From Desulfovibrio sp. A2 (lineage in GTDB: Bacteria; Desulfobacterota; Desulfovibrionia; Desulfovibrionales; Desulfovibrionaceae): a stretch of 64,000 bases of DNA. The notes below the pieces were generated by a model, which worked only from the letters and a program-made list of their open reading frames with translations, did no database searches and was not told where the DNA came from. The position numbers and the translations under genes were made by a program. Shown in pieces: positions 1-10,623 of this stretch. Position 1 is the first letter of the stretch, and each line of letters opens with the position of its first letter. The stretch spans positions 60,848 through 124,847 of the forward strand of contig NZ_AGFG01000005.1 of the NCBI RefSeq assembly GCF_000226255.1, written 5' to 3'.

Positions 1-180
1 GAAGTTCAGGCGCGACAGCCGCGTGAAGTGGCGCACCACGTCCAGCTCGCCCAGTTCGGGCAGGGCGGGGCGCCTGGCGCGCAGCAGGTTCGCGGGCAGC
101 ATGTCGGCCGCGTGCATTTTCGGCTCTGCGGGCAGGCAGGCGGTACGGCCGGGAACGGATGCGGCGAAGGCGGTCTTCAC
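1..180 (-). CDS. gcvPB: Glycine dehydrogenase (decarboxylating) subunit 2, N-terminal part
   Basis: Only the first 60 codons are in the window; the gene runs off the left edge. It encodes the PLP-binding subunit of the two-part P-protein of the glycine cleavage system, which decarboxylates glycine and passes the aminomethyl group to GcvH. The start is a GTG at 178-180 that overlaps the TGA of gcvPA, with GGAGG about 8 bases upstream inside gcvPA, so the two are translationally coupled. The visible N-terminus (MHAADMLPANLLRARRPALP near residues 22-41) matches the family as I recall it. The PLP lysine lies outside the window. Confidence 0.88.
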   Translation of the reverse strand, partial: MKTAFAASVPGRTACLPAEPKMHAADMLPANLLRARRPALPELGELDVVRHFTRLSRLNF

Positions 181-1508
181 AGGATACCTCCCAGCATTTC
201 GGCCAGAATGCCGACCTGTTCGAAGCTGTTCTTTTCGGTGCAGGCCACCAGCAGCACGTCGTCCATGCCCGCGTAGTAGCGCCCCACGGGAAAGCCGGGC
301 ACATAGCCGCGCGCGGTAAGCCGGTCCACCGCCTCGAAGGCGGGAATGGGCAGCCGCACGGCGAATTCGTTGCCGAAGGGGGCGGTGTTCAGCGGGCGCA
401 CCCCGGCGATGGCGGTCAGCCGTTCCATGGCGTAGCGGGCGCGTTCCATGGAAAGCTCGGCCGTGCGGGTCAGGCCTTCCGGTCCCAGCAGGCACAGGTG
501 CACCAGCGTGCGCAGGGCGCACAGGGCCTGGTTGGAGCAGATGTTGGACGTGGCTTTCGCGCGGCGGATGTGCTGTTCGCGCGCCTGCAGCGTCAGCACG
601 TAGCCGGTGCGGCCTTCGGTGTCGTTGGTGCGGCCCACGATGCGGCCGGGCATCTGGCGCACCATGTCCTTGGTGCAGGTCATGATGCCCAGGTACGGCC
701 CGCCGAAGCTCAGCGGCTGGCCCAGCGACTGCCCTTCGGCCACGGCGATGTCCGCGCCCATTTCGCCGGGCGTTTTCAGCACCGACTGCATGACCGGGTA
801 CACCGAAATGACCGACGCGGCCTTCTGGCTCTTGGCGTGCGCGAACAGGTCGGTGAAGTCTTCCACCACCCCGAAGAAGTTGGGGTTCTGCACCACCACG
901 GCGGCGCAGCCGGTGTCCACGGCGGCCTTCAGGGCGGCCATGTCCGACTTGCCGTCCACCTGCGGCACGGTGACCAGGTCGAGCGAGAGGTTGGACGTGT
1001 ACGAGGCCAGCATGGTGCGCCAGATGGGGCTGACGGCCTCGTCGATGACCAGCTTGCGGCGCTTGGTGGCGCGCACGGCCATCATCATGGCTTCGAAGAT
1101 GGCCGAGCCGCCGTCGTAGACCGAGGCGTTGGCGCAGTCCATGTCCAGCAGGCGGCACACTGCCGTCTGGTACTCGAAGATGGCCTGCAGGGTGCCCTGC
1201 GAGGCTTCGGGCTGGTAGGGGGTGTAGGCGGTGTAGAATTCACCGCGCGAGACCAGCGCATCGACGGCGGCCGGGATGTGGTGGTTGTAGAAACCGCCGC
1301 CCAGAAAGCTGACCACGTCGGTGCGGTTGCGGGCGGCCATTTCTTCCATCTTGGCCAGCACCTGCATTTCGCTGAGGCCCTGGGGCAGCTCGAAGCTGCG
1401 CGGGCGCATTTCTGCCGGAATATCGACGAAAAGATCCTCGATGCTCTGCACGCCGATGACGGAGAGCATTTCCCGGACCTCCTCTGGGGAGTGCGGGATG
1501 AACGGCAT
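177..1508 (-). CDS. gcvPA: Glycine dehydrogenase (decarboxylating) subunit 1
   Basis: A 443-residue protein of the usual length for the N-terminal half of split P-protein. It begins MPFIPHSPEEVREMLSVIGV, typical of GcvPA, and includes the glycine-rich stretch VSFLGGGFYNHHIP and the YTPYQPEASQGTLQAIFEYQ motif. With GcvPB it forms the pyridoxal-phosphate decarboxylase that loads the lipoyl arm of GcvH. It lies between gcvH, 16 bases upstream, and gcvPB, which it overlaps by four bases, so the three form one operon on the minus strand. An AAGGAGCACCCC-type ribosome site precedes the ATG. Confidence 0.96.
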   Translation of the reverse strand: MPFIPHSPEEVREMLSVIGVQSIEDLFVDIPAEMRPRSFELPQGLSEMQVLAKMEEMAARNRTDVVSFLGGGFYNHHIPAAVDALVSRGEFYTAYTPYQPEASQGTLQAIFEYQTAVCRLLDMDCANASVYDGGSAIFEAMMMAVRATKRRKLVIDEAVSPIWRTMLASYTSNLSLDLVTVPQVDGKSDMAALKAAVDTGCAAVVVQNPNFFGVVEDFTDLFAHAKSQKAASVISVYPVMQSVLKTPGEMGADIAVAEGQSLGQPLSFGGPYLGIMTCTKDMVRQMPGRIVGRTNDTEGRTGYVLTLQAREQHIRRAKATSNICSNQALCALRTLVHLCLLGPEGLTRTAELSMERARYAMERLTAIAGVRPLNTAPFGNEFAVRLPIPAFEAVDRLTARGYVPGFPVGRYYAGMDDVLLVACTEKNSFEQVGILAEMLGGIL

Positions 1509-1524
1509 GGGGTGCTCCTTGCCG

Positions 1525-1908
1525 CTAGTGGGCGTCGCGCGCGACGACGGCTTCGTAGTCGGCGGCGGAGAGCAGGCTCTCGGGCTTGCCGTCCAGCTTC
1601 ACGCGCACCATCCAGCCGTCGGTGTAGGGCGACTGGTTCACCAGTTCAGGCGCGCCGGACAGGGCGTCGTTGACGGCGCTGACGGTGCCCGCGAGCGGCG
1701 AGTAGAGTTCGCTGGCGGCCTTCACCGATTCCACCGAGCCCATTTCCTGGCCGGTGGCCAGGGTGTCGCCCACGGCGGGCAGGTCGACGAAGGTCAGGTC
1801 GCCCAGCTGTTCCTGCGCGAACTGGGTGATGCCGATGACGGCCTCGTCGCCCTCGATGCGCACCCATTCGTGGGTGTCGGTGTAGAGCAGGTCGGCGGGA
1901 ATGGACAT
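1525..1908 (-). CDS. gcvH: Glycine cleavage system H protein
   Basis: A 127-residue lipoyl carrier protein that shuttles the aminomethyl group between the P-, T- and L-proteins. The sequence starts [20 protein letters not shown] and carries the lipoylation motif [16 protein letters not shown], whose lysine is the expected lipoate site. A longer open frame extends upstream, but the ATG at 1906-1908 has an AGGAGG site at the right distance and gives the normal family length. It is the first gene of gcvH-gcvPA-gcvPB. I looked for a glycine riboswitch in the 290-base leader and saw none. Confidence 0.96.
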   Translation of the reverse strand: MSIPADLLYTDTHEWVRIEGDEAVIGITQFAQEQLGDLTFVDLPAVGDTLATGQEMGSVESVKAASELYSPLAGTVSAVNDALSGAPELVNQSPYTDGWMVRVKLDGKPESLLSAADYEAVVARDAH

Positions 1909-2198
1909 GTGTGCCTCCTGGAAAGGTTCGGCCTGTGGTGGGGGCCAGTGGGGGTGGGTGGAATGCGCGGCGCGGGCACGGCGGTCACGGCCCGGCTGCG
2001 GTGTGTGTGGCGCTGTTGCGAACGGTGCGGGGCGCGGCCTTGTTGCAAACGCTGCGGGGCACGCGCTGCCCTTTCTGCGGTGGAAAGGACATGCCGAACG
2101 CACCGGCAACGCGGCGAGCGCGCCGGTGCACCGGTAATAGCCGGACACGGCGCGGCCCGCAAGTGCCGCGACACAATGAAAAGGGGGCGTTGGCGCGC

Positions 2199-2612
2199 CT
2201 ACTTCTCGGTCTTTTCGAGGTGCACGCCGAGCTTTTCGATCTCGTCCAGCAGCAACTGGCGGCGGATGGGCTTTACGATGAAGCTGACGGCGTCGCCCAG
2301 AAAGAAGGCGTCGTGCACTTCCTGCGAATCGTCCAGGCCGGAGATCATGATGACCTTCACGGCCTTTTCGGGGGGCACGCCCTCTTCCTTTTCTATCTCG
2401 CGGATTTCGCGCAGGGCCTGCTGCCCGTCGGCGTTGGGCATGAGGATGTCGAGGGTGACAACGTCGTAGGGTTCGCCGTCCTTGAGGGCAGAGTTGAAGG
2501 CCTGCACGCCTTCCTCGCCGTCGGTGGCGATGTCGACATACCCGAAGGGGTGAAGGATTTTCTGGACCAGTCTGCGGCTGTCGAAGTCGTCGTCAACGAC
2601 CAGGAATTTCAT
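2199..2612 (-). CDS. Single-domain CheY-like response regulator
   Basis: A 137-residue stand-alone receiver domain. The acidic pair is in [10 protein letters not shown] near the N-terminus, the phospho-acceptor aspartate is in [13 protein letters not shown], and the conserved lysine is in FIVKPIRRQ. There is no output domain, so it probably acts by protein contact, like CheY or a phosphorelay intermediate. No kinase is adjacent. The reading frame is open further upstream, but the ATG at 2610-2612 starts directly on the receiver beta strand and has an AGGACG site 6 bases upstream. The cognate kinase and target cannot be told from the context. Confidence 0.9.
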   Translation of the reverse strand: MKFLVVDDDFDSRRLVQKILHPFGYVDIATDGEEGVQAFNSALKDGEPYDVVTLDILMPNADGQQALREIREIEKEEGVPPEKAVKVIMISGLDDSQEVHDAFFLGDAVSFIVKPIRRQLLLDEIEKLGVHLEKTEK

Positions 2613-2766
2613 CGGAACGTCCTTCTGCCTGGGCGCGTGGTGCGCCGTGGTTTCGCCGCCGCGCCTGCGTGGGGCGACGGCCTGATGGATGCCCGGTAAA
2701 CGCGGTGCGGTCCGCAACAGGGGTAACGTCGACGCACTCCGGCGTCCGTCTGTGAAATTGCTGACG

Positions 2767-2795
2767 AACATAGCCGCCAGCGGTAGCGCGGTCAA
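2767..2795 (-). promoter_or_regulatory. Sigma-70-type promoter for the CheY-like regulator
   Basis: On the minus strand TTGACC (2790-2795) and TATGTT (2767-2772) are separated by 17 bases, matching the vegetative consensus at 5/6 and 4/6 positions. This would give a leader of roughly 145 bases before the regulator ATG. It is a sequence match only. Confidence 0.5.
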
Positions 2796-2853
2796 TGAGC
2801 GTTAACGCCCTGCGCGTCTTTCTATGAGGCGGCGTTGCAGGGCCGCCCGCCGT

Positions 2854-4512
<1,659 letters not shown>

Positions 4513-4563
4513 GGCGTGCTCCTGTCCTGACGGCGCGAAGTGTGCCGAAGTGTTTGGAGAATT

Positions 4564-4592
4564 TGTATACCGTCGGGGCAGGGGGAGCGCAA
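4564..4592 (-). promoter_or_regulatory. Candidate sigma-70 promoter for pgm
   Basis: On the minus strand TTGCGC (4587-4592) and TATACA (4564-4569) are separated by 17 bases, about 50 bases upstream of the pgm ATG. The -35 box is a weak match. Confidence 0.35.
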
Positions 4593-4599
4593 GGGCAAG

Positions 4600-5030
4600 G
4601 GTGGAGTTATAACAAGGAAGTGGATAATGCAGTTAAGAATAGCATTGATTTTACGGATGGTGTGAGGATATCTTACTGTAATAGCAAACCATGTTTTGCG
4701 AGGGGAAGAGCTATGAGTGCATTGGGTTTGTTCTTAAGCCTTGTTGGTTCTGCGTTTTTGTTTTGGACAGAATGGAAGCCGCTGCGTGTTCCGGCAGGTG
4801 AGGTGCCGATGTTTTCTTCCGATAAGGATAGGATTGGAAAACGTAAAATGATGAGTGTGGGGTTCTTGCTTCTTGTGTTGGGGAATGGTCTTCAGCTTTT
4901 AGCAATTTTTTGATAATGCTCCTATCGAGCACATAAGATGCGGTGTATAATTATTTGCGCAAAGCATAATGAAAATTCCGTCTTTGTTAGATGCTCATTT
5001 TTGTTTGAGGGAAATGATTCTAAGTCAATA
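4600..5030. other. AT-rich island between pgm and ychF
   Basis: About 430 bases in which GC content falls to roughly 45% or less, against well over 60% on both sides. It contains one small plus-strand gene (4713-4913) and otherwise no recognisable feature. The composition suggests acquired DNA or a region free of the coding bias of the host. I see no repeat ends, tRNA or recombinase. Confidence 0.6.
4713..4913 (+). CDS. Small two-helix membrane protein, function unknown
   Basis: A 66-residue reading frame starting at an ATG with a purine-rich AGGGGAAGAG stretch just upstream. It has two hydrophobic helices, approximately residues 3-18 and 47-65, joined by a charged loop containing SSDKDRIGKRK, so it would be a small inner-membrane hairpin protein. 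It is the only plus-strand gene between minus-strand neighbours and lies in AT-rich sequence unlike the rest of the window. I do not recognise the family. The clear hydrophobic pattern supports it as a real gene, but a chance frame is possible. Confidence 0.5.
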   Translation: MSALGLFLSLVGSAFLFWTEWKPLRVPAGEVPMFSSDKDRIGKRKMMSVGFLLLVLGNGLQLLAIF

Positions 5031-5069
5031 GAAAAACCCCGGATGTCCGTACGGACATCCGGGGTTTTC
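5031..5069 (-). terminator. Intrinsic terminator after ychF
   Basis: A perfect 18-bp inverted repeat (5033-5050 and 5051-5068) flanked by A and T runs. Read on the minus strand, the hairpin is followed by TTTTTC. The flanking tracts would let it work in both directions, so it may also end the small plus-strand gene. Confidence 0.85.
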
Positions 5070-5113
5070 GTTCTTCCCTCTTTCTCTTCTTCCTTTCCGC
5101 CGCGAAGGTCTTC

Positions 5114-6214
5114 CTACACGTTGAACAGGAAGTGCACCACGTCGCCGTCCTTCATCACGTATTCCTTGCCTTCCACGCGCAGCACCCCGGCGGAACGGCA
5201 GGCCGCCTCGGTGCCGTGCTTCACGTAGTCGTCGTAGCCAATAACTTCGGCCCGGATGAAGCCGCGTTCGAAGTCGGTGTGGATCACGCCCGCGCAGGCC
5301 GGGGCCTTCCAGCCCTGCTGGATGGTCCAGGCGCGCACTTCCTTTTCGCCCACGGTAAAGTAGCTGGCCAGGCCCAGCGTGTGGTAGCCGGTGCGGATGA
5401 TGCTGACGAGGCCGCTTTCCTTGATGCCGTACGATGCCAGCATTTCGGCCTGCTCCTCGTTGGAAAGGCCCTGAAGCTCTTCCTCGATCTTGGCGCAGAT
5501 AACCACCATGTCGCAGCCGCGCTGTTCGGCCAGTTCGCGCACGCGGCGCACGTGGTCGTTGGTGCCGTCCAGGTTGGCCTCGTCCACGTTGGCGCAGTAT
5601 ATGACCTTCTTGGCGGTGATCAGGCCCATTTCGCGCATGGCCTGCTTGAACAGGTCGTTGTCCTTGCCTTCAAAGGTGGAGGCCGGGTTGCCCGCGTTCA
5701 TGTGTTCCAGCAGGCGGCCCAGTTCGTCGGACGCGGCCTTGGCTTCCTTGTCGAACTTGGACATCTTGGACAGGCGCTCGTACCGCTTTTCGGCGGACTG
5801 GATGTCGGCCAGCAGCAGTTCGGTCTCTATGGTCTCTATGTCGCGGATGGGGTCGATGGCGCCGTCCACGTGGGTGATGTTCTCGTCGTCGAAGCAGCGC
5901 ACCACTTCAAGAATGGCGGCGCATTCGCGGATGTTGGCCAGAAACTGGTTGCCCAGCCCTTCGCCCTTGCTGGCCCCGCGCACCAGCCCGGCAATGTCGA
6001 TGAAGTCCACCGTGGCGCTGATGGTCTTCTGCGGCTTGGCCATTTCGGTCAGCTTGTCGATGCGCGCATCGGGCACGGCCACCGTGGCCTTGTTGGGCTC
6101 TATGGTGCAGAAGGGGTAGTTGGCCGCCTCGGCGTTCTGGGCCTTGGTCAGCGCGTTGAACAGGGTGGACTTGCCCACGTTGGGCAGCCCGACGATGCCT
6201 ATGCTGAGAGCCAT
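5114..6214 (-). CDS. ychF: Redox-regulated ATPase / GTPase-like protein YchF
   Basis: A 366-residue Obg-family P-loop protein that binds ATP in preference to GTP and associates with ribosomes in stress responses. The G1 motif is GLPNVGKSTLFN (residues 8-19), the switch region is in the FIDIAGLVRGASKGEGLGNQ segment, and the altered G4 motif YCANVDEAN explains the relaxed base specificity. The C-terminal TGS domain ends KEYVMKDGDVVHFLFNV. The frame is open far upstream, but the ATG at 6212-6214 gives the standard family start MALSIGIVGLPN with GGAGACAGAC before it. Confidence 0.96.
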   Translation of the reverse strand: MALSIGIVGLPNVGKSTLFNALTKAQNAEAANYPFCTIEPNKATVAVPDARIDKLTEMAKPQKTISATVDFIDIAGLVRGASKGEGLGNQFLANIRECAAILEVVRCFDDENITHVDGAIDPIRDIETIETELLLADIQSAEKRYERLSKMSKFDKEAKAASDELGRLLEHMNAGNPASTFEGKDNDLFKQAMREMGLITAKKVIYCANVDEANLDGTNDHVRRVRELAEQRGCDMVVICAKIEEELQGLSNEEQAEMLASYGIKESGLVSIIRTGYHTLGLASYFTVGEKEVRAWTIQQGWKAPACAGVIHTDFERGFIRAEVIGYDDYVKHGTEAACRSAGVLRVEGKEYVMKDGDVVHFLFNV

Positions 6215-6408
6215 GTCTGTCTCCGGAAATTGCGATGATGGCGCGCGCGCCGTATGCGGCGCGGGGCGCGGGTTGGGGGGCGGCGTGACCGCCGGGGCTT
6301 CATAGCGTCTTTTGCGCGGTTTGGAAAGGGCGCGCGGGGATGGGGGCCAGTAGGGGGCGGCGGGGGCAGTGGGGCGCGGCGGGCGGCAGCCCGGCGCGCG
6401 AGCCGTGG

Positions 6409-7059
6409 CTAGAACAGCGAGAAAACCGAAATGGCCAGCAGCGCGCCCATCACCGCGTTGCACCAGCGCACCGCCACGGGCGAATGCAGCAGCCCGCGCA
6501 GGGCCGTGCCGCCCGCGCACCAAAGGGCCAGGGACGGGAAGGCCATGGCCGCGAACACGGCGGTAAGCGCCAGCAGTTCCGTTGAAACGCCGTGCAGGCC
6601 AAGCACGTTGGCGGCAAGGGCCGATTCCGCCCCGTCATGCCCGGAAACGTAGGTGGTCACCCCGGCCACGGCGGCCAGCCACGCCTTTGGGTTCACCCAC
6701 TGGAACAGCGCCCCTTCGATGAAGTTCATGGGGCGCGCGGCGTTGCGGCCTTTTGCGGCCTCTCCCGGCGTGGGCGGCGCGGCGGTGGCGATGCGCCACG
6801 ACAGCCACAGCAGGTAGGCAGAGCCTACCCAGCGCAGCCAGTCGTGCAGTTGCGGCACGGCGGCGAAAATCCGGTCCATGCCGAGGCCCACGGAAATGAT
6901 CATCAGCGGAAAGCCCAGCGAGACGCCCAGCAGGTGGGGCATGGTGCGCCAGAAGCCGAAGGTGAGGCCCGACGACATGACCATGGTGTTGTTGGGGCCT
7001 GGGGTGACGCTCATGGCGACGGCATAGGTGCTCATGGCGGCCAGGGTCGCGAATTCCAT
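6409..7059 (-). CDS. LysE/RhtB-family amino acid exporter
   Basis: A 216-residue integral membrane protein with about six hydrophobic segments. The family signature SVTPGPNNTMVMSSGLTFGF lies at residues 17-36, and the central NFIEGALFQWVNPKAW segment is also typical. Family members export amino acids or analogues such as homoserine and threonine; the substrate here is not evident. The ATG at 7057-7059 has a CCGGAGCATCCC ribosome site and gives the usual family length. It sits between ychF and an M16 peptidase, with no obvious functional link. Confidence 0.85.
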   Translation of the reverse strand: MEFATLAAMSTYAVAMSVTPGPNNTMVMSSGLTFGFWRTMPHLLGVSLGFPLMIISVGLGMDRIFAAVPQLHDWLRWVGSAYLLWLSWRIATAAPPTPGEAAKGRNAARPMNFIEGALFQWVNPKAWLAAVAGVTTYVSGHDGAESALAANVLGLHGVSTELLALTAVFAAMAFPSLALWCAGGTALRGLLHSPVAVRWCNAVMGALLAISVFSLF

Positions 7060-7412
7060 GGGATGCTCCGGTGAGTGTGTCGTGCCGTTGTACAGGGGGC
7101 GCGGACAAAGGGAAAGCGTTGGGGGGGGCAGGGGGCGGGCCGGGGGAGTGCGGCAGAGCTTGGTGGTGAGCGGGGACGCTGCTGCCCGGAAACGGATACG
7201 AAAGCGCCGGGACATCCATGCGGATGCCCCGGCGCGGGAACGGCATTTTGCCAATAGAGCTGCATGCCTCGCGCAGCCCTGCGCAGGGAGGATTTTTGTT
7301 CTCTGCCGAGGAAGAATGTTTTTTTATGGAGGAAGTGCGGCAGCCGTTATGCGAGTCTTCGAGCATTACGGCTGGCGACCGCAACGAGTACTCTGTTGGT
7401 ACTCGACCGGAA
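7060..7412. other. Non-coding gap upstream of the LysE-type gene
   Basis: No supported gene. It holds a G-rich stretch (7100-7165), a strong hairpin with 14-base arms and one mismatch (7204-7217 and 7222-7235), and an AT-richer part (7290-7420). The hairpin has no good uridine tract on either strand, so I leave its role open. Confidence 0.4.
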
Positions 7413-7442
7413 TAAAAAAGCATTCTGACGAAGGCAGAGTGC
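7411..7442 (-). terminator. Intrinsic terminator after the M16 peptidase
   Basis: On the minus strand GCACTCTG (7435-7442) pairs with CAGAATGC (7420-7427) with one mismatch and a 7-base loop, followed at once by TTTTTTATT. It begins 25 bases after the peptidase stop codon. Confidence 0.7.
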
Positions 7443-7466
7443 AAAAGGCCCCCTGCGCGATACAGG

Positions 7467-10268
7467 CTAGGGAAGCACCCGCACGGTATACGCCCCCTCC
7501 ACCTTCAGGTACTTGCGGGCCAGCGCACGCAGGGCCTCGGCGTCCAGCTTGGCCGCCTTGTCCACCACCTGCTTGTTGAAGGCCAGCGGGTATCCCTGCG
7601 AGGTCAGCACCGCCGCCTCGGAGCTGCGGCTGCCAAGGCGCTGGTGTTCGCGGTAGTAGTCGCCTTCCAACTGGTTCTTGCCGCGCCGCAGTTCGTCGTC
7701 GGGCAGGCGGTCGGCGTGCAGGCGGGCGATGACGTCCTTGAAGCCCTGCGTGGCCTGTTCCAGCTTGCCCGGCTCGGTGCCGATGTAGAAGATCATGAAC
7801 CCGGCCTGTTCCGACTGCCAGTTCATGGCGGTGACGGTGTAGCCAAGGCCCTGCTCGTCGCGCAGGTCGCGGAACAGCAGGCCGCTCTGGCCCGACAGGA
7901 TGGCCTGCATCAGTTCAAGGCCGGGGGTGTCGTCGCTCTTCAGCGGCGCGGTGGGAAAGACCAGCATCAGGTGGGCCTGGTTGCGGCCGGGCAGGTGCAG
8001 GTCCAGCCCCTTGTCCTTGCTCCAGTCGGGCGCGGACAGGCTGGCGGGTTTGGCGTCGGGCGCGGGCAGTTCCTTGGCGTGGCGGATGACCGCCTCGCGG
8101 TCGTACTGGCCGCACACGGCCATCACCCACGGCTGGCGCGCCTGTTGCGCCCAGAAGCCGCGCACGTCGGCCACGCCGAACTTCTGCACCGCCTCGGGCA
8201 TGCCCAGATGGTAGTAGCCGTAGGTGTGGCCGGGGAACAGGAAGGGCGTCAGATGGCGGAAGGCCAGGCCCATGGGCTGGTCTTCGCGCGCCTTGATGGC
8301 GGCCACCTGGTTCACCCGTTCGCGCGCCACTTCCGCGTCGGCGAAGGCGGGCGCGGACAGCACCTGCCCCAGCAGGGCGAACATGTCGTCATTGAAGCGC
8401 GAAGGCTGGCGCAGCGAAAGGCTGAAGGTCTGCCGCCCGGCGGACGCGCCAAGGCTGGCGGCGCGGTCGGACTGGTAGGCCTCCATGGACGGGGCGTCCA
8501 GCCCGCCCGCGATGCCCGCGGCTTTCGCCCCGGCCGACTGCGACGTGGGCAGGGTGCCCTTCACCAGCGCGCTGGCGGCCAGCGATGCCAGGCCCTGCTT
8601 GTCTGCGGGCAGCAGCGCGTTGCCGCCGCTGAACACCATGTCCACCGCCGTGTAGGGCAGGGTGGCGTCGGGCATGAGGATGAGCGTGCGGCCCTTGCCA
8701 AGGTCGATGACCTCGGTCTTGTCGGCCACGGCGGCGGATGCGGCGTCGGCACCGGGGCGGGCCGGGGCGGGCCAGGCTTTGGCCAGCGTGGCGGCAAGGT
8801 CGGGCGTCTGCGATTTTTCCGGCGTCAGGGCCACCACGGAAAGCCGTTCGGGCCGCAGCCAGCGGGCGATCAGGTCTTGCAGCATGGCCGGGGTCACGTC
8901 GTGCAGGCCGCGCAGGTAGTTGGTTTCGCCCTGCAGGCCGGTGAAGAACTGGAAGTAGCCGAGCTTGGAGGCAAGGCCGGGCAGGGTTTCCTTGGCCCGG
9001 AACATGTCGTCCTCAAGGTTCAGCTTGGCGCGGCCGATGTCCTCTGCCGTGAAGCGGCTGGCGGACAGCGAGGCCAGGTCGGCCGTCAGGGCGGTCCAGA
9101 ATTCGTCCAACTTGTCGGCGTCCAGTTCCGCCGTCAGGTACAGCATGCCCACGCGCTCGAAGCTGTAGTTGGACACCGAGATGGAGTCCACCAGCTGCTT
9201 CTCGTACTTGTAGGTGCGGTACAGCAGCGAGGTGCGGTCGCCGCCCAGCAGGTGGGCCAGCACGTCAAGCTGGGGCGACTGCACGTCGCCGAAGCCGGGC
9301 GCGGGGAAGGATATGCCCAGGTACACCTTGTTCCACGGGCCGGGCTCGATCTTGACCGTGGGAATGGGGGTGACGGGGGGGGCGGCAGCGGCGGGCTTGG
9401 CCGCCTTTTCCGTCTTTTCCGTTTTGGCGGTCTTGGCGGTCTTTTCGGACTTGGCGGATGCGGGCGCGGCGGTCTTGCCGCCGTCCCCCAAGGCAAGCGG
9501 CTGGGCCAGCAGCTTTTCCGCGTCGATGGGCGCGGGCGGGGTGACCGTGGCGTCGTTCTTCAGGTCGCCGAACAGGCGCTGCGCCTCGGCCAGGGCCTCG
9601 GCCGGGTTCACGTTGCCCACCACGGCCAGCAGCATGGACTGCGGCTGGTAGTGTCTGCGGATGTAATCGCGGATGTCATCCGCCGTGAACGACTTGATGG
9701 TCTCGCGCAGGCCGATGATGGGCGAGGCGTAGGGCGTGCCGTTCAGGGTCAGGGCCTGCATGTGCTGGAACAGCCGGTTGTCCGGGCTGTCCTCGCCGCG
9801 TTGCAGTTCGGCCAGGATGACATCCTTTTCGGATTCAAGCTCGGCCGGGTCCAGCGTGGGATGGAAGGCCATGTCCTTCAGCACCTCCATGCCCAGCTTC
9901 CATTGCGCGGCGGGCATGTCGGTAAGGTACACGGTGTAGTCGAAGCTGGTGGCGGCGTTCAGATAGCCGCCCGCGCGTTCCACGTCGCGGGCCACCGCGC
10001 CCTTGGGCCGGTTTTCCGTGCCCTTGAACACCATGTGCTCCAGCACGTGGCTTATGCCCGCCTCGCGCGGGGTTTCGTAGGTGGAACCCGCGTGCACGTA
10101 CAGGCGCAGCGAGGCCAGCGGAAAGCGCTCGTCCGGCTGGATGAGCACCGTCAGGCCGTTGGAAAGGCGGGTCAGCTGCGGGAGCGGGGCGTGCGGCGCG
10201 GCCGCCGTGGCTGCGGTGGGCATCGTCAGGGCTCCGAGAAGGAGAAACAGGGTGAGAAGGGTGCGCAT
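7467..10268 (-). CDS. Periplasmic M16-family zinc metallopeptidase (two-domain)
   Basis: A 933-residue pitrilysin-type peptidase. Residues 1-24 form a signal peptide (MRTLLTLFLLLGALTMPTAA). The inverted zinc motif HVLEH is at 74-78, with the third ligand expected in SEKDVILAELQRGED. The second half (from about residue 520) is an M16-like domain without the zinc motif, as in one-chain family members. The N-terminal half is interrupted near residues 270-310 by a lysine- and alanine-rich linker (EKTAKTAKTEKTEKAAK). The start chosen gives a clean signal peptide; longer in-frame starts do not. It is divergent from the Hpt/STAS gene. The natural substrate is unknown. Confidence 0.9.
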   Translation of the reverse strand: MRTLLTLFLLLGALTMPTAATAAAPHAPLPQLTRLSNGLTVLIQPDERFPLASLRLYVHAGSTYETPREAGISHVLEHMVFKGTENRPKGAVARDVERAGGYLNAATSFDYTVYLTDMPAAQWKLGMEVLKDMAFHPTLDPAELESEKDVILAELQRGEDSPDNRLFQHMQALTLNGTPYASPIIGLRETIKSFTADDIRDYIRRHYQPQSMLLAVVGNVNPAEALAEAQRLFGDLKNDATVTPPAPIDAEKLLAQPLALGDGGKTAAPASAKSEKTAKTAKTEKTEKAAKPAAAAPPVTPIPTVKIEPGPWNKVYLGISFPAPGFGDVQSPQLDVLAHLLGGDRTSLLYRTYKYEKQLVDSISVSNYSFERVGMLYLTAELDADKLDEFWTALTADLASLSASRFTAEDIGRAKLNLEDDMFRAKETLPGLASKLGYFQFFTGLQGETNYLRGLHDVTPAMLQDLIARWLRPERLSVVALTPEKSQTPDLAATLAKAWPAPARPGADAASAAVADKTEVIDLGKGRTLILMPDATLPYTAVDMVFSGGNALLPADKQGLASLAASALVKGTLPTSQSAGAKAAGIAGGLDAPSMEAYQSDRAASLGASAGRQTFSLSLRQPSRFNDDMFALLGQVLSAPAFADAEVARERVNQVAAIKAREDQPMGLAFRHLTPFLFPGHTYGYYHLGMPEAVQKFGVADVRGFWAQQARQPWVMAVCGQYDREAVIRHAKELPAPDAKPASLSAPDWSKDKGLDLHLPGRNQAHLMLVFPTAPLKSDDTPGLELMQAILSGQSGLLFRDLRDEQGLGYTVTAMNWQSEQAGFMIFYIGTEPGKLEQATQGFKDVIARLHADRLPDDELRRGKNQLEGDYYREHQRLGSRSSEAAVLTSQGYPLAFNKQVVDKAAKLDAEALRALARKYLKVEGAYTVRVLP

Positions 10269-10623
10269 GGCGAAAATCTCCGATGTCGCCGCGCGGGGCG
10301 GCGTGCGCTGTGTCGTGCCCGGCTGCCGGAAACGGCGGCCGGAAATGGCCGGTAAACCGCGGCGCGGCCCTTGCAAGCGCGTTCGCGTGGGGGCGCATGT
10401 GTCGGCGCGCCGACGCTCGGGCGTCATGGGCGGGGCCGACAGGTACATGTAATCGTTTCGCGGCGCAAGGCAAGGTGGCGGCGGAAGACAAAACGGCACT
10501 TTGCTGCTAGTGACGCAGGGGGAAGGCGACCGGAACCGCCCGGCGGATGGCCGGGCGTGGGGTGCGGCGGCCCGCGCAAAATCATGTTTTCGTCACGCCC
10601 CCGGGCGTACACAGTACAAGGCC
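10269..10623. other. Divergent intergenic region between peptidase and Hpt/STAS genes
   Basis: A 355-base gap that must contain the promoters of both divergent genes. I do not see a convincing -10/-35 pair or regulator site on either strand. Confidence 0.4.

Noticed and set aside
1909..2198. Possible glycine riboswitch upstream of gcvH
   Set aside because: I looked for the conserved glycine-aptamer core on the minus strand and found no matching segments.
4711..4932. Minus-strand 73-residue frame across the small membrane-protein gene
   Set aside because: It has no ribosome site and no hydrophobic or domain pattern; the plus-strand frame is the better gene.
7204..7235. Strong hairpin as a terminator
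   Set aside because: There is no uridine tract on either strand, and a better terminator for the M16 gene lies at 7411-7442.
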